Shown: positions 9,347 to 18,339 of the stretch, one piece after another | How positions within the stretch are numbered: position 1 is the first letter of the stretch | How the letters are laid out: every line of letters starts with the position of its first letter | Source of the DNA: Podochytrium sp. JEL0797 | Lineage: Eukaryota > Chytridiomycota > Chytridiomycetes > Chytridiales > Chytriomycetaceae | Assembly: GCA_027596195.1 (NCBI GenBank) | Contig: JADGJG010000402.1 | Span: forward strand, 1-20,908 | DNA length: 20,908 nt | Direction: 5' to 3' | The notes under the pieces: generated by a model | Database searches by the model: none | What the model was told of the DNA's origin: nothing | The model's input: only the letters and a program-made list of their open reading frames with translations | Position numbers and translations under genes: made by a program

Positions 9347-9352
9347 TTTATT
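9347..9352 (-). promoter_or_regulatory. AATAAA poly(A) signal after copy 9
   Basis: The hexamer lies 8 nt past the copy 9 stop on the minus strand, in a TAATAA-rich stretch. Confidence 0.42.
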
Positions 9353-9359
9353 ATTATAA

Positions 9360-10212
9360 TTACTGGCAATAAATAGGAGGCTCATGCGATAGTCGATCTG
9401 CTGACAATTGGGTGTCGGAATCAATTTCGATGACAAAAGGGCCAACCCTCTCACACCCGAACGCGCCGAATCGCGGGGCATATGCAGGGAGAAACTCCTC
9501 GACACCGGACTTTTCCACCTGGCTCACGAGAATCTTCCACTCTGGCAGAACGCCCAAAAAAAAGTGACAGAAGATCGGTTGGTTGCGTTTTGGAAACTCG
9601 GGCAATACCGTCCAACGTAATTGGCTGTTTATCGTGTTGAGTTCTGCAACTTCTTGAAGTAAGAGCTTGTGGACAGGCTGGGTGGGGAGAAAGAAATGAG
9701 AATCGGACGAGAGCGAACAAAAGAAATGGGTCACTCACTCCTTGAATTCGATACGAGGAAGCAAAAACAATAATCATGCAGACGAGTCCGATAGTCCAGC
9801 ACAAGGTATTCAAACTTTCGAGTCGGCCGATTGATGTCGCAACGGCGAGCCCAGTGAACAACAGCAGCGCCGCCGTTCGGATTGCTGGCGAAAAGTCCCT
9901 CAGCGTCCAGAACTTGCCAAGCTTTTGATTCAGCCGTTGCATAACCGTGAAGAACTCTTGACTGCTGATCTGTTCGCCGTGATGTCAGGAGGGTTTGAGA
10001 AGAAAGCTCGAGCTCACCAATCCTTCCAACTCGTTTGGCCGAATCTCTGTAAAGAACTTCTTTTCTTCATGATACTGAATGGGAAAGCATCCGATGGCCG
10101 TCGGGAATACGTCCATTGAGGAATCGGTGGCTGATGGTGTGCATTCAGCTTCTACTGCGAGTGCGACCTCGGGGGTGGAACGAGCAACTGGAACGGATTG
10201 CATTTCTGGCAT
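9360..10212 (-). CDS. Array copy 9: membrane-hairpin PPxY-family protein
   Basis: Exons 10212-10018, 9969-9739 and 9677-9360; introns of 48 nt (GTGAGC...ACAG) and 61 nt (GTGAGT...CCAG). The predicted protein is 247 residues, shorter than its relatives because exon 1 is only 65 codons. Exon 1 ends KKFFTEIRPNELEGL. Exon 2 starts ISSQEFFTVMQRLNQKL, then WTLRDFSPAIRT and two hydrophobic helices. Exon 3 starts PVHKLLLQEVAELN and contains LRWTVLPEFP, PEWKILVSQV, EFLPAYAP (LPAY 205-208) and terminal EPPIYCQ (PPIY 242-245), a true PPxY. Intron 1 contains an in-frame stop. The ATG at 10212 has A at -3; a second ATG follows at 10203. Function unknown. Confidence 0.8.
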
Positions 10213-10400
10213 GTTTTCGGATGACCAAAAGGCTTGCAATTGGATCACCCGTTTCCCAAAGAATCACTCAAAATCAGGGTTTGTTTTGATGACAAAAAAA
10301 TTCGTCCGAAAAACGCCCCAACCAGGGTTTCCACAAACGAACTCCGGCACGCGGGGACCAAATTTCCATTATAATTTATAAGAAAGATGCATTTATTCGC

Positions 10401-11350
10401 TTAAGATGAGGAATGGTGAGTGGAGTGGTAGCTGGGCAATCTCTGAGGATTGGAAGAGACTTCGATCCCAATGGAACCCAATCTTTGCACAATCGATCTG
10501 CTTATTCTTGGGGTATAGACAGGAAGACACTCGAACTCTTGACCATTCTTTTTCACTTGGGAAACGTTGATCCTCCAGTTCACACGCATGCCAATGTGTC
10601 GTCGTCGCCAGGCAAAGACGGGAAGTTGCCGTTGATAAGCCCGCGGCCCAAGACTCCAGTAGAGAGGAGAGTGGTCTGTTTCATTGAGTTTCTCGATCTG
10701 GGCAATGAGAACCTTGTGTGCGGGCTATTTGAAATGTCAGAATGAATGGAAGGCGAAATGGCAAATCAAAACTCACCCCACTGCGGTAATACGATGCCAT
10801 CATCAGAATAAAGACCAAGGCCAGTCCAAACGTCCAATAAAACATCGACTTCATGTAATCCTTCTCGAAAATCGTAATTCCACCCGCAAAAAATCCAACC
10901 ATCAACAGCGTTCGCAGAACGGGGGTATAATCTTTGAAACGCACTGTTCCGAGTTCTTCGTTCAACTGCTTCATTTGTGTGTGGAAATCATGACTTGAGA
11001 TCTGGAAACCAACAGGTGAGCCACACAGACAGCAACAGAAATCAAAGTCAACTTACGAGCCCTTCCAATTCCAAAGGACGGATTTCGGAAAAGAATTTGT
11101 TTTCAGGATTGCTGTATCGAATCGGAAAGGTTCCAAGCAAAGTCGCAACAACCAATCCCTCCTCAGAATGCTGCTCGCCCGCTTCGCCAATCGCCACAGA
11201 GTGAGTCAGAGGAGGTGCAGTTGTTTGGGTGGGTGACGCAGTCATGGAAGGCAGTTCGGGGACAGTGGGTGGGCCTCGGTGAGATTCGAGGGCTTGCGAA
11301 AGCGAGTGTCGGGAGCCAATGCGACGGAGTTCCAATTCGTGGGCAGACAT
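10401..11350 (-). CDS. Array copy 10: membrane-hairpin LPxY-family protein
   Basis: Exons 11350-11057, 11001-10777 and 10724-10401; introns of 55 nt (GTAAGT...CCAG) and 52 nt (GTGAGT...ATAG). The predicted protein is 280 residues. Exon 1 ends ENKFFSEIRPLELEGL, close to the family consensus. Exon 2 starts ISSHDFHTQMKQLNEEL, then RFKDYTPVLRT and two helices ending ASYYRSG. Exon 3 starts PAHKVLIAQIEKLNETD and has LYWSLGPRAY, VNWRINVSQVKK, ECLPVYTP (LPVY 240-243) and RLPSY (LPSY 269-272) followed by a Ser/His tail. It is the first minus-strand copy next to the lipase-GTPase gene and has the clearest promoter-like upstream sequence in the array (TATATAA and a 20-bp palindrome). Confidence 0.82.
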
Positions 11351-11389
11351 TGAATTTGGTTGAGTAATAAACGATGGGCCCCCCTGGCA

Positions 11390-11396
11390 TTATATA
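11390..11396 (-). promoter_or_regulatory. TATA box of copy 10
   Basis: TATATAA on the minus strand ends about 40 nt upstream of the copy 10 ATG, a normal TATA distance for a short leader. It is the best TATA candidate in the array. Confidence 0.5.
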
Positions 11397-11410
11397 GCAA
11401 AAAATGAGGG

Positions 11411-11430
11411 TTGAGGATTCGAATCCTCAA
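11411..11430. repeat. 20-bp perfect palindrome upstream of copy 10
   Basis: TTGAGGATTCGAATCCTCAA reads identically on both strands, with no mismatch and no spacer. It lies about 15 bp upstream of the TATATAA element of copy 10, a position suited to a dimeric transcription factor. Its core GGATTCGAATCC contains two overlapping GGATTCGA half-sites; the same 8-mer recurs three times in intron 2 of the lipase-GTPase gene. Confidence 0.5.
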
Positions 11431-11710
11431 GGTTCAAATCGATAAGGTTACAACTGTTGCGATTACAAAAAAATTAAATCGAGATTACCAATCGAGAAAA
11501 GAAGGAACGAGTTGAAAAAGAAGGAATTCGCGGCTTCACGCATTCTACAAGATTTGACGCCCCGTGACATCGTAAAGAATAAAAAACCCTTTAAAAATTT
11601 AATTCTCGCAATTTATAGGTTTTGAGTTGCAGAATCCAGTGTCCTTGGCGTTCAATTCATCGATCTTGGCCTCAAGAAATTTGTCAAACCTCTATCAATT
11701 TTCTTTTAAA

Positions 11711-14700
11711 TCACTCATCCGAATCCGGCAACACATCCAACAAATCCGACATCCGAATAAACGAATTACTCTCCGCAACACGCTCCCGAATCCACTTGCG
11801 CACCTCGCAAACTCCCCAAATCCCAAAATCGCGACACAAATCGAGCTCCTTGGCAAACTCAGTCATGGCCACCGTCAACCCCGCACCGGCATAGGGACTG
11901 CTGTTCCGCAACGCGCTGTTGATGTCAGACGTGCTCGACATGCGGCGGTCCAAACCGGGACTCGGTGGGGTGGTCGTTCCCGACAACGTGAGAGACTCTT
12001 CCATTTTGGCTGCCAGGTCTAACGAGCTTGAAGATTCGACGAGCATGCCTGGGAATCGAGACTGGACAGTGCGAGTCCATCGGTTCAAGAATCGATCCAC
12101 GTCGGCAGCGCATGTGAGTTCGTTATTGAACATGAAATCGTCTTGATTGGCGTTCACTTTGTTTCCGGCTTGATGGATGCAGAGGAGAATCGGGATCCGC
12201 GAAGACCATTCCTAACACACAGACAAAAAACATCAGCAACTGAAGATTCGACCCAACAACAAATCAAAAACAAAAACACAAACCTTGATCTCTTCCAAAT
12301 TCCTCAACACCTCCCCCGACGCGTCTCCATTGAAATGACAGAACAGCAAGGCAACACTAGCCACTCCACCGAACCGCCTCATCGCCTGATCCAACCCCAT
12401 CGCAGTACTATCCGATCCAGGAAAATCCGCAACGGCAATCTGCCCCTGCGGAAACACCCTAACTCCCGAAGTATGTTCATACATTCCCCTCCGCACCGCC
12501 TTCCCTTTCCACACTTTCGGAAACTCCTTATTCACATGCCCAAATAGCTTGCGAGCAGCCGTGGTCTTTCCAGCATCCTGTGTCCCCACAAAAGCCACCA
12601 CAGTCTCCTCCACAATCAACCGCCTCACACAATGAATCTGCCGCACCATTTCCACCCGCTTTGAAATCATGCCCAAACAAGACCGCGTCGCACGTCCAAA
12701 CACTTGTCCCGCTCCAAACAACTCCTTCGAAAACAACGGCCCCTCCCCTTCAGAACTCTCCGTCCACACATCCTTTCTCACCCTCACGTCTTCCTCCCCC
12801 AACCCAATCGCCCTCAACCTCTCCTCAATCGCCCTCTCATGGGTATGCGCGTTCAAAAACTCCAAGTTCTGCGACTTGCCAACCCCAATCCACTTGACCA
12901 ACTCCATCAACAAAAACCGATACTGATTGTCCTGCTCCCGGTGAACCGCATGAATCACTTTATCCCCCAACCCCAACGGTCCCACCGCCGTACTCGTCAA
13001 AAACCCCATCCCAATCCCCGCAGCAATCACAGGCGCCTCAGGAATCAACAACCCAATACTCAGAGCAGTCACAATCCCCGTCACAACCCCAGTCCCAATA
13101 ATAAAACTCATACTCGGTTCAAGAGTAATATCAATCTTGGAACACAACACCTCCAAAAACCGCGAACAGATTGAAATCGCTTCCTCCATCGCAACCTGCA
13201 CCTGCATCGCCTGCACTTTTTCCTTTCTCTGATCCTCGGGGGTCGGTTCAAGCGCCGGGGTCGGGATATCTTCCATCCCGCCATCGTCCACGAGAAGCGC
13301 CGCGCGGCCGTTGGGGAAGGCGTCAAGGTTCGCGAGGAACTCAATCAACTCGGCAATCTTGCGTCGTGGCGGGGAGTGTGGGGCTCCTGACCGCTCGCTC
13401 GCGGAACGACTCATGATAAGACTCGACTTTTTCTGCGGTGTCGGACGCGCGGACGGGGTGGGTGGTACGGGGGATGGGGCCGGAGGTGTCTGTGTCAGCG
13501 GAGTTGAGGCCGGCGTGGGAGCGGTACTAGGAGCAGCAGTCGTCGGGGAAGTCACTTGCTCTTTGCGGCGCGTGGGAGACGTGCTTCCGGCTCTTGGCAT
13601 GCGCGACACTTTGGGGGGACACAGGTCCTCGAGTTTCGCAAAGGCAGCGAGGACGGCGGCGAGGCGGTTTTGAACGTCTGGTTGGGGTTGGAAGTGGAGC
13701 GCTTCGGCGCGCAATTCGTGGGAGCGGTTGATGACGGATCGTTTGAAGGCGTTGATGCAGACGTCGAAAATGGTTCCGTCGGCGAGCTGGCTCGACTGGG
13801 CCGCATTTGAGGAGACACCGTCCGGGTTCTGGCTGTTGGAATCGATCGTGATCATACTCTAAAATGGGATCAATACATCAAGCAACAATACACCTGCACA
13901 AAAGGACATACCGTAATCCTTCTCGAAATCGGCCTCGCCCCCTCAAACACTGGCGTAATCACAATACTAGCCCCCCCATTCACCCCACTCCTCCCCACCA
14001 ACCTCTCAACCGCCCCCTCCACCACCGCCTCCACAACCATCTTCTGCTTCGTCGTAGCCACCACCGTCCGAAACCGCACCGTCTCCACAAAGAACCCAAC
14101 CAACAGAATCCCCTCCCCATTCAAATCAATAAAATCAAGATTCTCACCCACAAGATCAAGCTTCACCTTTCTCGGTGCTCCAGGAGTCGCCCCAAGCACC
14201 TGCTGCGCCGACACGTCACGAATATCTGGACACAACGCACTGAACACGAGTTCGGGGGAACTCGTGCCCTCGTGGCCCGTGGGAGACAGCGGGTAGTGAA
14301 ACTGCGTCTGCACAGGGGTATTCGCGCGACTATTAGACGCGCTATTGGACGCCGAGTTTCGAGGACTGTTGAGTTTCGATTCCATGCTCGTGAGGGGGCT
14401 CACGCGCGTGGGAGAGGATGCGATGGATCCGGACGAGAATTTCCAGAACGAGGCGTGTAGGGGACGCAGGGAGTAGGTGGACATGAGGCCGTGGAGGTAT
14501 GCGGCAGTTGTGTGGTGGTAGTGGAGGTCTTTGACGGTGAGGGTGGGTTTGGCTGCGAATTCTTTGGCGATCGTGTGAAAGTGTTGAATGACGGCGTCGA
14601 GCGATGAAGTGGAATCGGGAGATTTGAGGTATTGCGCTGAAAGAAGAAAAGTGAGAACACAGAGAATCGCGATTCGGCAAAACAAATTCACGAACCAATC

Positions 14701-16138
14701 TTTCCTTCCTCGGATCCATACTTCTTCCTCAAAAAAATATACCGCCCGATCGGCTTGTATGTCAAAATTGGCTTTTGAATCACCACATGGAAAAACAGAT
14801 TCCACAGATACCCTCCAACCACGACCCCAAACGCCGTGGAAGCAGGAAACCCAGCCGCCGCCCCAGCAGCCCCAATCAACGGCCCAATCTGTCTCACGAT
14901 ATTATCCAGATCAATCCCCGCCGCTTTCCCCGTCACAGCAGTAATCGTCTGTGTCGAAAGCCCTCCGAGACTCGACATGGCTCCCGGAATCACATCCCCA
15001 TCGTTCACGACATTCAAGAACCGGTGATGCAGCCCGCGGTCCGAAAGAAACAGCGAAACGGCCTCATTGACAACAAACGGAGACGCGAACGCAAACGACC
15101 GAATTTCAGGAACTCGCGAATCCCAGTTGATGCTCGCGTCCATTGAGTCCCTGGACGGTGGCTCCGCAACCTCGTCCATGGTCCCATTTCGATACAAATA
15201 CAGCAAGAGCACCAAATGAGCAATCGCCCCGCCCCTCGAGTGCCCGCAGAGGATAATATTGTTGTATCCGAGGCTTTGCAACGAACCAATGATGTCTGGG
15301 ATTTTCTCAGCAATCTCAAGGTAACCCGAGTGGCAACCCAAGGAGCTGAGCGTGGGTAGACCGTTGATGGTAGCAGGCAAGAACGACAGGGCCTGGCGAA
15401 TGTGGTTCCAGTCTTTTGTCCCCGAAAAAGCCACGTGCGCCCTCCCGTCGGACGCGCCTGGGGATGACGGGGGCTTCAGCCCGATAATGTATCCTTCGTC
15501 GTCAGCGTTTGGGGGGCGAATGAGGACCTGGGCAAACTGATGCATGGCCTTGTGTTCGGTGAGGTACTGCATGGGACCAGCAGCGTTGTACATGGAGGCA
15601 CTGAGCAGAAGGGCCTGGATCAGTTCATCGGCCTGTTTGAGCGAAGTGCGGTGGTCGTTGTCCTTGGCCACAGTCGTGAACTTGTAGCAGCCGCCGAGAT
15701 CGTCTGAAAACGCGCGGTCGGGGTGGTTCCAGCTGTGGTTTTATTTTTGGGTTTTTGTAAGCCAATCGACGAGGATTCGAGAGGGATTCGACAAGTATTC
15801 GAGAGTGAGGGATTCGAGAGAGATGCGAGGATCAGGAGAGAGAGGGGCGAGGGGAACAATTTAATTAATAAATAGATCACGTACGGGTCCGTCAGCACGA
15901 GTCCAAACAGAATGCTTTGTACGAGATCGAGACCAATGCCCTGCGGAAGCAGAGCAGCCTTGGGATGCTGGCGACAATCAGCATCGCTAAGGAGGCGGAA
16001 GGGGCGGTCTAGGGCGTGTTTGGTCAGGTATTAGGCACTTCCCCTAGTGAACACTTCCTTACCGTCTAGATGCGCGTTGTGCAGTGTTGGTGGTGGCCGC
16101 GAAAGCGACTCTGTGGAGCCAAAGTCCGCGGAACTCAT
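11711..16138 (-). CDS. Class-3 lipase / P-loop GTPase fusion protein, six exons
   Basis: Exons: 16138-16063, 16008-15885, 15732-14696, 14636-13912, 13858-12284, 12211-11711; introns 54, 152, 59, 53 and 72 nt. All junctions are in frame; product 1345 residues. Residues 68-412 hold a class-3 lipase (alpha/beta hydrolase): AFSGTKDW about 168-175 (oxyanion region), nucleophile Ser232 in GHSRGG, acid Asp313 in NDGDVIP. The likely catalytic His (one of 451, 453, 454 in HYHHTTAAYLHGL) is in exon 4. A Gly/Ala-rich hydrophobic stretch follows at about 350-385. Residues 740-810 are Pro/Ser/Thr-rich. A long hydrophobic region (about 903-950) precedes a GTPase domain: G1 GTQDAGKT 1079-1086, G3 DFPG 1132-1135, G4-like NKVN 1196-1199 in exon 6. 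The fusion is supported because the His and G4 lie across introns. Predicted membrane-associated lipid hydrolase under nucleotide control; substrate unknown. ATG 16138 has G at -3, and I saw no earlier in-frame ATG. Confidence 0.78.
15773..15817. repeat. Cluster of GGATTCGA repeats in intron 2 of the lipase-GTPase gene
   Basis: GGATTCGA occurs at 15773-15780, 15784-15791 and 15810-15817, with a variant GTATTCGA at 15795-15802. All lie within intron 2, which at 152 nt is this gene's longest. The 8-mer is the half-site of the palindrome upstream of copy 10. It may be an intronic regulatory element or just a degenerate microsatellite (the surroundings are GA-rich). Confidence 0.4.
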
Positions 16139-16294
16139 TTCTTTGATCCAATTTCGAACAAATGGAACACGAGACTCGCACCTGTTCGCCCAGTCACTCG
16201 CGATTCCACTCCTCTTCCGACTCCCTGACAGTTGACACTCCAATAAATAGCAAGTTGTTACAGCCTTCTTTTACCACATCTCGTTTATTTAAAT
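16139..16294. promoter_or_regulatory. Divergent promoter region
   Basis: About 156 bp separate the lipase-GTPase start (minus) from the first ATG of copy 11 (plus). This is where gene orientation flips. It contains CCAATAAATAG at about 16240-16250 and TTTATTTAAAT just before the copy 11 ATG, both promoter-like A/T elements. The two genes may share regulation, if copy 11 is expressed. Confidence 0.35.
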
Positions 16295-17170
16295 ATGGAG
16301 ACCCGAAACACGCGTTCACTCCAATCAACAACGTCCTTTCTCTTTCTCATCTTACCAACTGGAAGAAACGCACTCACCATTTTTAATCAACCAAAATGGA
16401 TTTCGCCGACCGCTCGTCCTCTTTCCCCACATAAGTTGTTCGCAGATTCGGATACCCCCACTGTGCGCCAGTCGACCGTTTCTGATCTCACAGAGGCCAC
16501 CGAAGTCACACCCGCAGAAGTGCCAAGTGAAGGAAACGAATCAACGAGAACCCCCCTTCCAACCCTCACTGCAAAACTGCCTCTGAGAAACTCTGAAGGA
16601 TTTCTTTTCTCCCGAGTTCCCACAAGATCTCAAAGGCCTGGTAAGCAATCTGAACGCCCCCACACCCTCACCTCAAACTTTTTTTTCACACTGAAGCTCC
16701 CAAATTTGCGCAAACTAAGCGACCACTCTCCTCTTTTTCGCACCATCGTTCTCTGCATCTACTTTCTCTTCAGCTTCACTCTTGCCGCCATCCCAAACTC
16801 GATGGGAATCTGGATCGCCTCGTGCGGTGTCACTTTGGCGCTAATCTTCTTCAGTTTCCCAAGATCCCACCTTTCAATTATCAAACAAGAACTGGATATC
16901 TTCAACGAGCAAGACGCGCGCATTGAGTTTAAATGGCGCGAATCGAAATGCCGGGATCCTCAATTCTTCACGACGGGGTTGGGGGTCGAAAACTTTCAGC
17001 AACCAAGGGAAATTGAAATTACTTACACGCGAGCGGAGATGCATGCGGATTTCCTGCCTGCATATGCTGCTGATGAAAGTTCGTGTTTGTTGGACGTGTG
17101 GGTGGAAGAGGGGACTTGTGCGGAAGTCGAGATCGCGCGGTGTCCAACTTATCGAACTGTTTCTCCATAA
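16295..17170 (+). pseudogene. Array copy 11: frameshifted family member, intron 2 absent
   Basis: A 291-codon frame is open throughout, but the family motif is broken. Residues 88-102 (PLPTLTAKLPLRNSEG) match the (T)LL-x-T-x-PIRY block. The expected continuation DFFSPEFPQDLKGL is present in another frame at about 16600-16640 and ends at a GTAAGC donor (16641), so a one-base loss or two-base gain has occurred near 16595-16602. The start of exon 2 is also shortened: TSNFFFTLKLPNLRKLSDHSPLFRT lacks about eight residues of the LNEKL segment. The two hydrophobic helices (about 151-167 and 171-188), FNEQDARIEF, FLPAYAAD (LPAY 254-257) and RCPTYRTVSP are intact and continuous, with no intron 2. Read-through of the old intron 1 (56 nt) could still give a protein with about 25 altered residues, so it may be transcribed. 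Confidence 0.5.
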
Positions 17171-17377
17171 AATATTACTGTTGAATGGCAGTATTGTGGA
17201 TATATTGTGCTAATTTGGGTGAGGTGCGCTGGTGCGATAAGCCCACGCAACAAGTGACATGCGCCAACGGGGAGGTTTGAACCTTTTTTTTAACCGTGTT
17301 GTTATTTGCAATGTGCAACTTAAAAAAAAGCAATCGCGCCGAAACTCTTTCACTTTTTTCCAACACCATTCACTCCA

Positions 17378-18157
17378 ATGCAAACTATTACTCGCATTCC
17401 TTCAACTGGTCTTTCCCTTCCCACAGCCTGCGCACTTAACCTTGAAGACATCACGATTCCTACGGTCACAGCGGCGGCACAGCTCCCACCCGTGTCCGAA
17501 ACCTCCCAGACACCCCAAAGATCCGCACCCACAACACCCACTATAATATCAATCCCGTCCTCCCCTCCAACTTCAACTCCAACGGTCCTCGCCCTCCTGC
17601 CCTTGCAATATTCACAGCCCGACAAACAATATTACACGCAAGACCTGCCACCCCCATTGGAAGGTCTCCTCTCCAACTTCGTTTTCCACGAACGAATGAC
17701 CTCGCTCAACAAAAAACTCTCCCAAATGTGGACCCTACGCGATTATACTCCTATCATGCGCTCAATCACATTAGCCTCATTCTACCTCTTCACTTTCATG
17801 GTCTTGTCAAGCGACCTCAGCCCCAGCATAATGCGTCTCTGGGTCGGCTTCTTCGTCTTCACAATGGGATTCATCGTATTCTCACATTACAAATCGTTCG
17901 AATACCACCGACTCGTGACCAACGAACTCTCCGCCTTCAACGAACAAGACGCGTTTATCCAACTCACTTGGTCTTCTGTTGAACCTGCCGAGTCGAAACT
18001 GTTTGCCACGAGGTGGAGCGATTCAATGATCAAGCGCGGGATCGTGATTCGATTTATTCAGAAAGAAACAGAGTATTTGCCTGAGTATCTGCCTTCTGTG
18101 GTGGTGGAGGTGGAGTGTGAGATGACACGGTGTCCCACATATCGGACTCTTGCATGA
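17378..18157 (+). CDS. Array copy 12: intronless membrane-hairpin family protein
   Basis: A single exon encodes 259 residues containing every conserved block. Residues 73-97 are LLPLQYSQPDKQYYTQ...PPPLEGL, followed without a gap by LSNFVFHERMTSLNKKL, so intron 1 is cleanly absent at L97/L98. WTLRDYTPIMRS (117-128) leads to two hydrophobic helices (about 130-145 and 152-170). The third-exon domain continues directly as FEYHRLVTNELSAFNEQDA, so intron 2 is absent too. LPEY lies at 234-237 and the protein ends RCPTYRTLA (CPTY 252-255), a variant of PPxY. It is the closest relative of copy 11 (shared FNEQDA and RCPTYRT) and lies about 210 bp downstream of it. The N-terminal 70 residues are Thr/Pro-rich. 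Function unknown. Confidence 0.8.
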   Translation: MQTITRIPSTGLSLPTACALNLEDITIPTVTAAAQLPPVSETSQTPQRSAPTTPTIISIPSSPPTSTPTVLALLPLQYSQPDKQYYTQDLPPPLEGLLSNFVFHERMTSLNKKLSQMWTLRDYTPIMRSITLASFYLFTFMVLSSDLSPSIMRLWVGFFVFTMGFIVFSHYKSFEYHRLVTNELSAFNEQDAFIQLTWSSVEPAESKLFATRWSDSMIKRGIVIRFIQKETEYLPEYLPSVVVEVECEMTRCPTYRTLA

Positions 18158-18339
18158 TATATTTATTTTACAATAGCCACCATAAATTCTCCTATCATTC
18201 TACACATTTAATAGTGTGAGAAATACTTTTTGTTTAGCAATCACTTCTTTTTTCATGTTTAGCAATCAGTCGGAAAGGGGGAGAGGTTTCGCACTCTGCC
18301 TGGGCAACGAATCCGAAAAAAACACCCCCAAAACAAATC

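Larger units (their letters stand above)
11351..11710. other. Spacer between copy 10 and the lipase-GTPase gene
   Basis: About 360 bases, A/T-rich on the lipase-GTPase side. It contains the TATATAA element and 20-bp palindrome listed separately. The rest (about 11440-11700) has short A and T runs and no supported gene; it should hold the 3' end of the lipase-GTPase transcript. Confidence 0.5.

Noticed and set aside
11429..11440. tRNA-like T-loop GGTTCAAATC
   Set aside because: No matching acceptor stem, anticodon arm or D-arm could be seen around it; the resemblance is limited to the T-loop core.
12143..13673. Several plus-strand open frames of 81-156 codons
   Set aside because: They are opposite the GTPase part of the fusion gene, which has clear G1 and G3 motifs on the minus strand. 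The plus products are low-complexity Pro/Ser/Arg sequences typical of antisense reading.
13870..14805. Separate 311-codon gene between the lipase and the GTPase
   Set aside because: Its 5' part overlaps the lipase frame in another phase and includes the intron (CACTTTTCTTCTTTCAG); its 3' end reads into another intron. The conserved part begins at QYLKSP and fits as exon 4 of the fusion gene.
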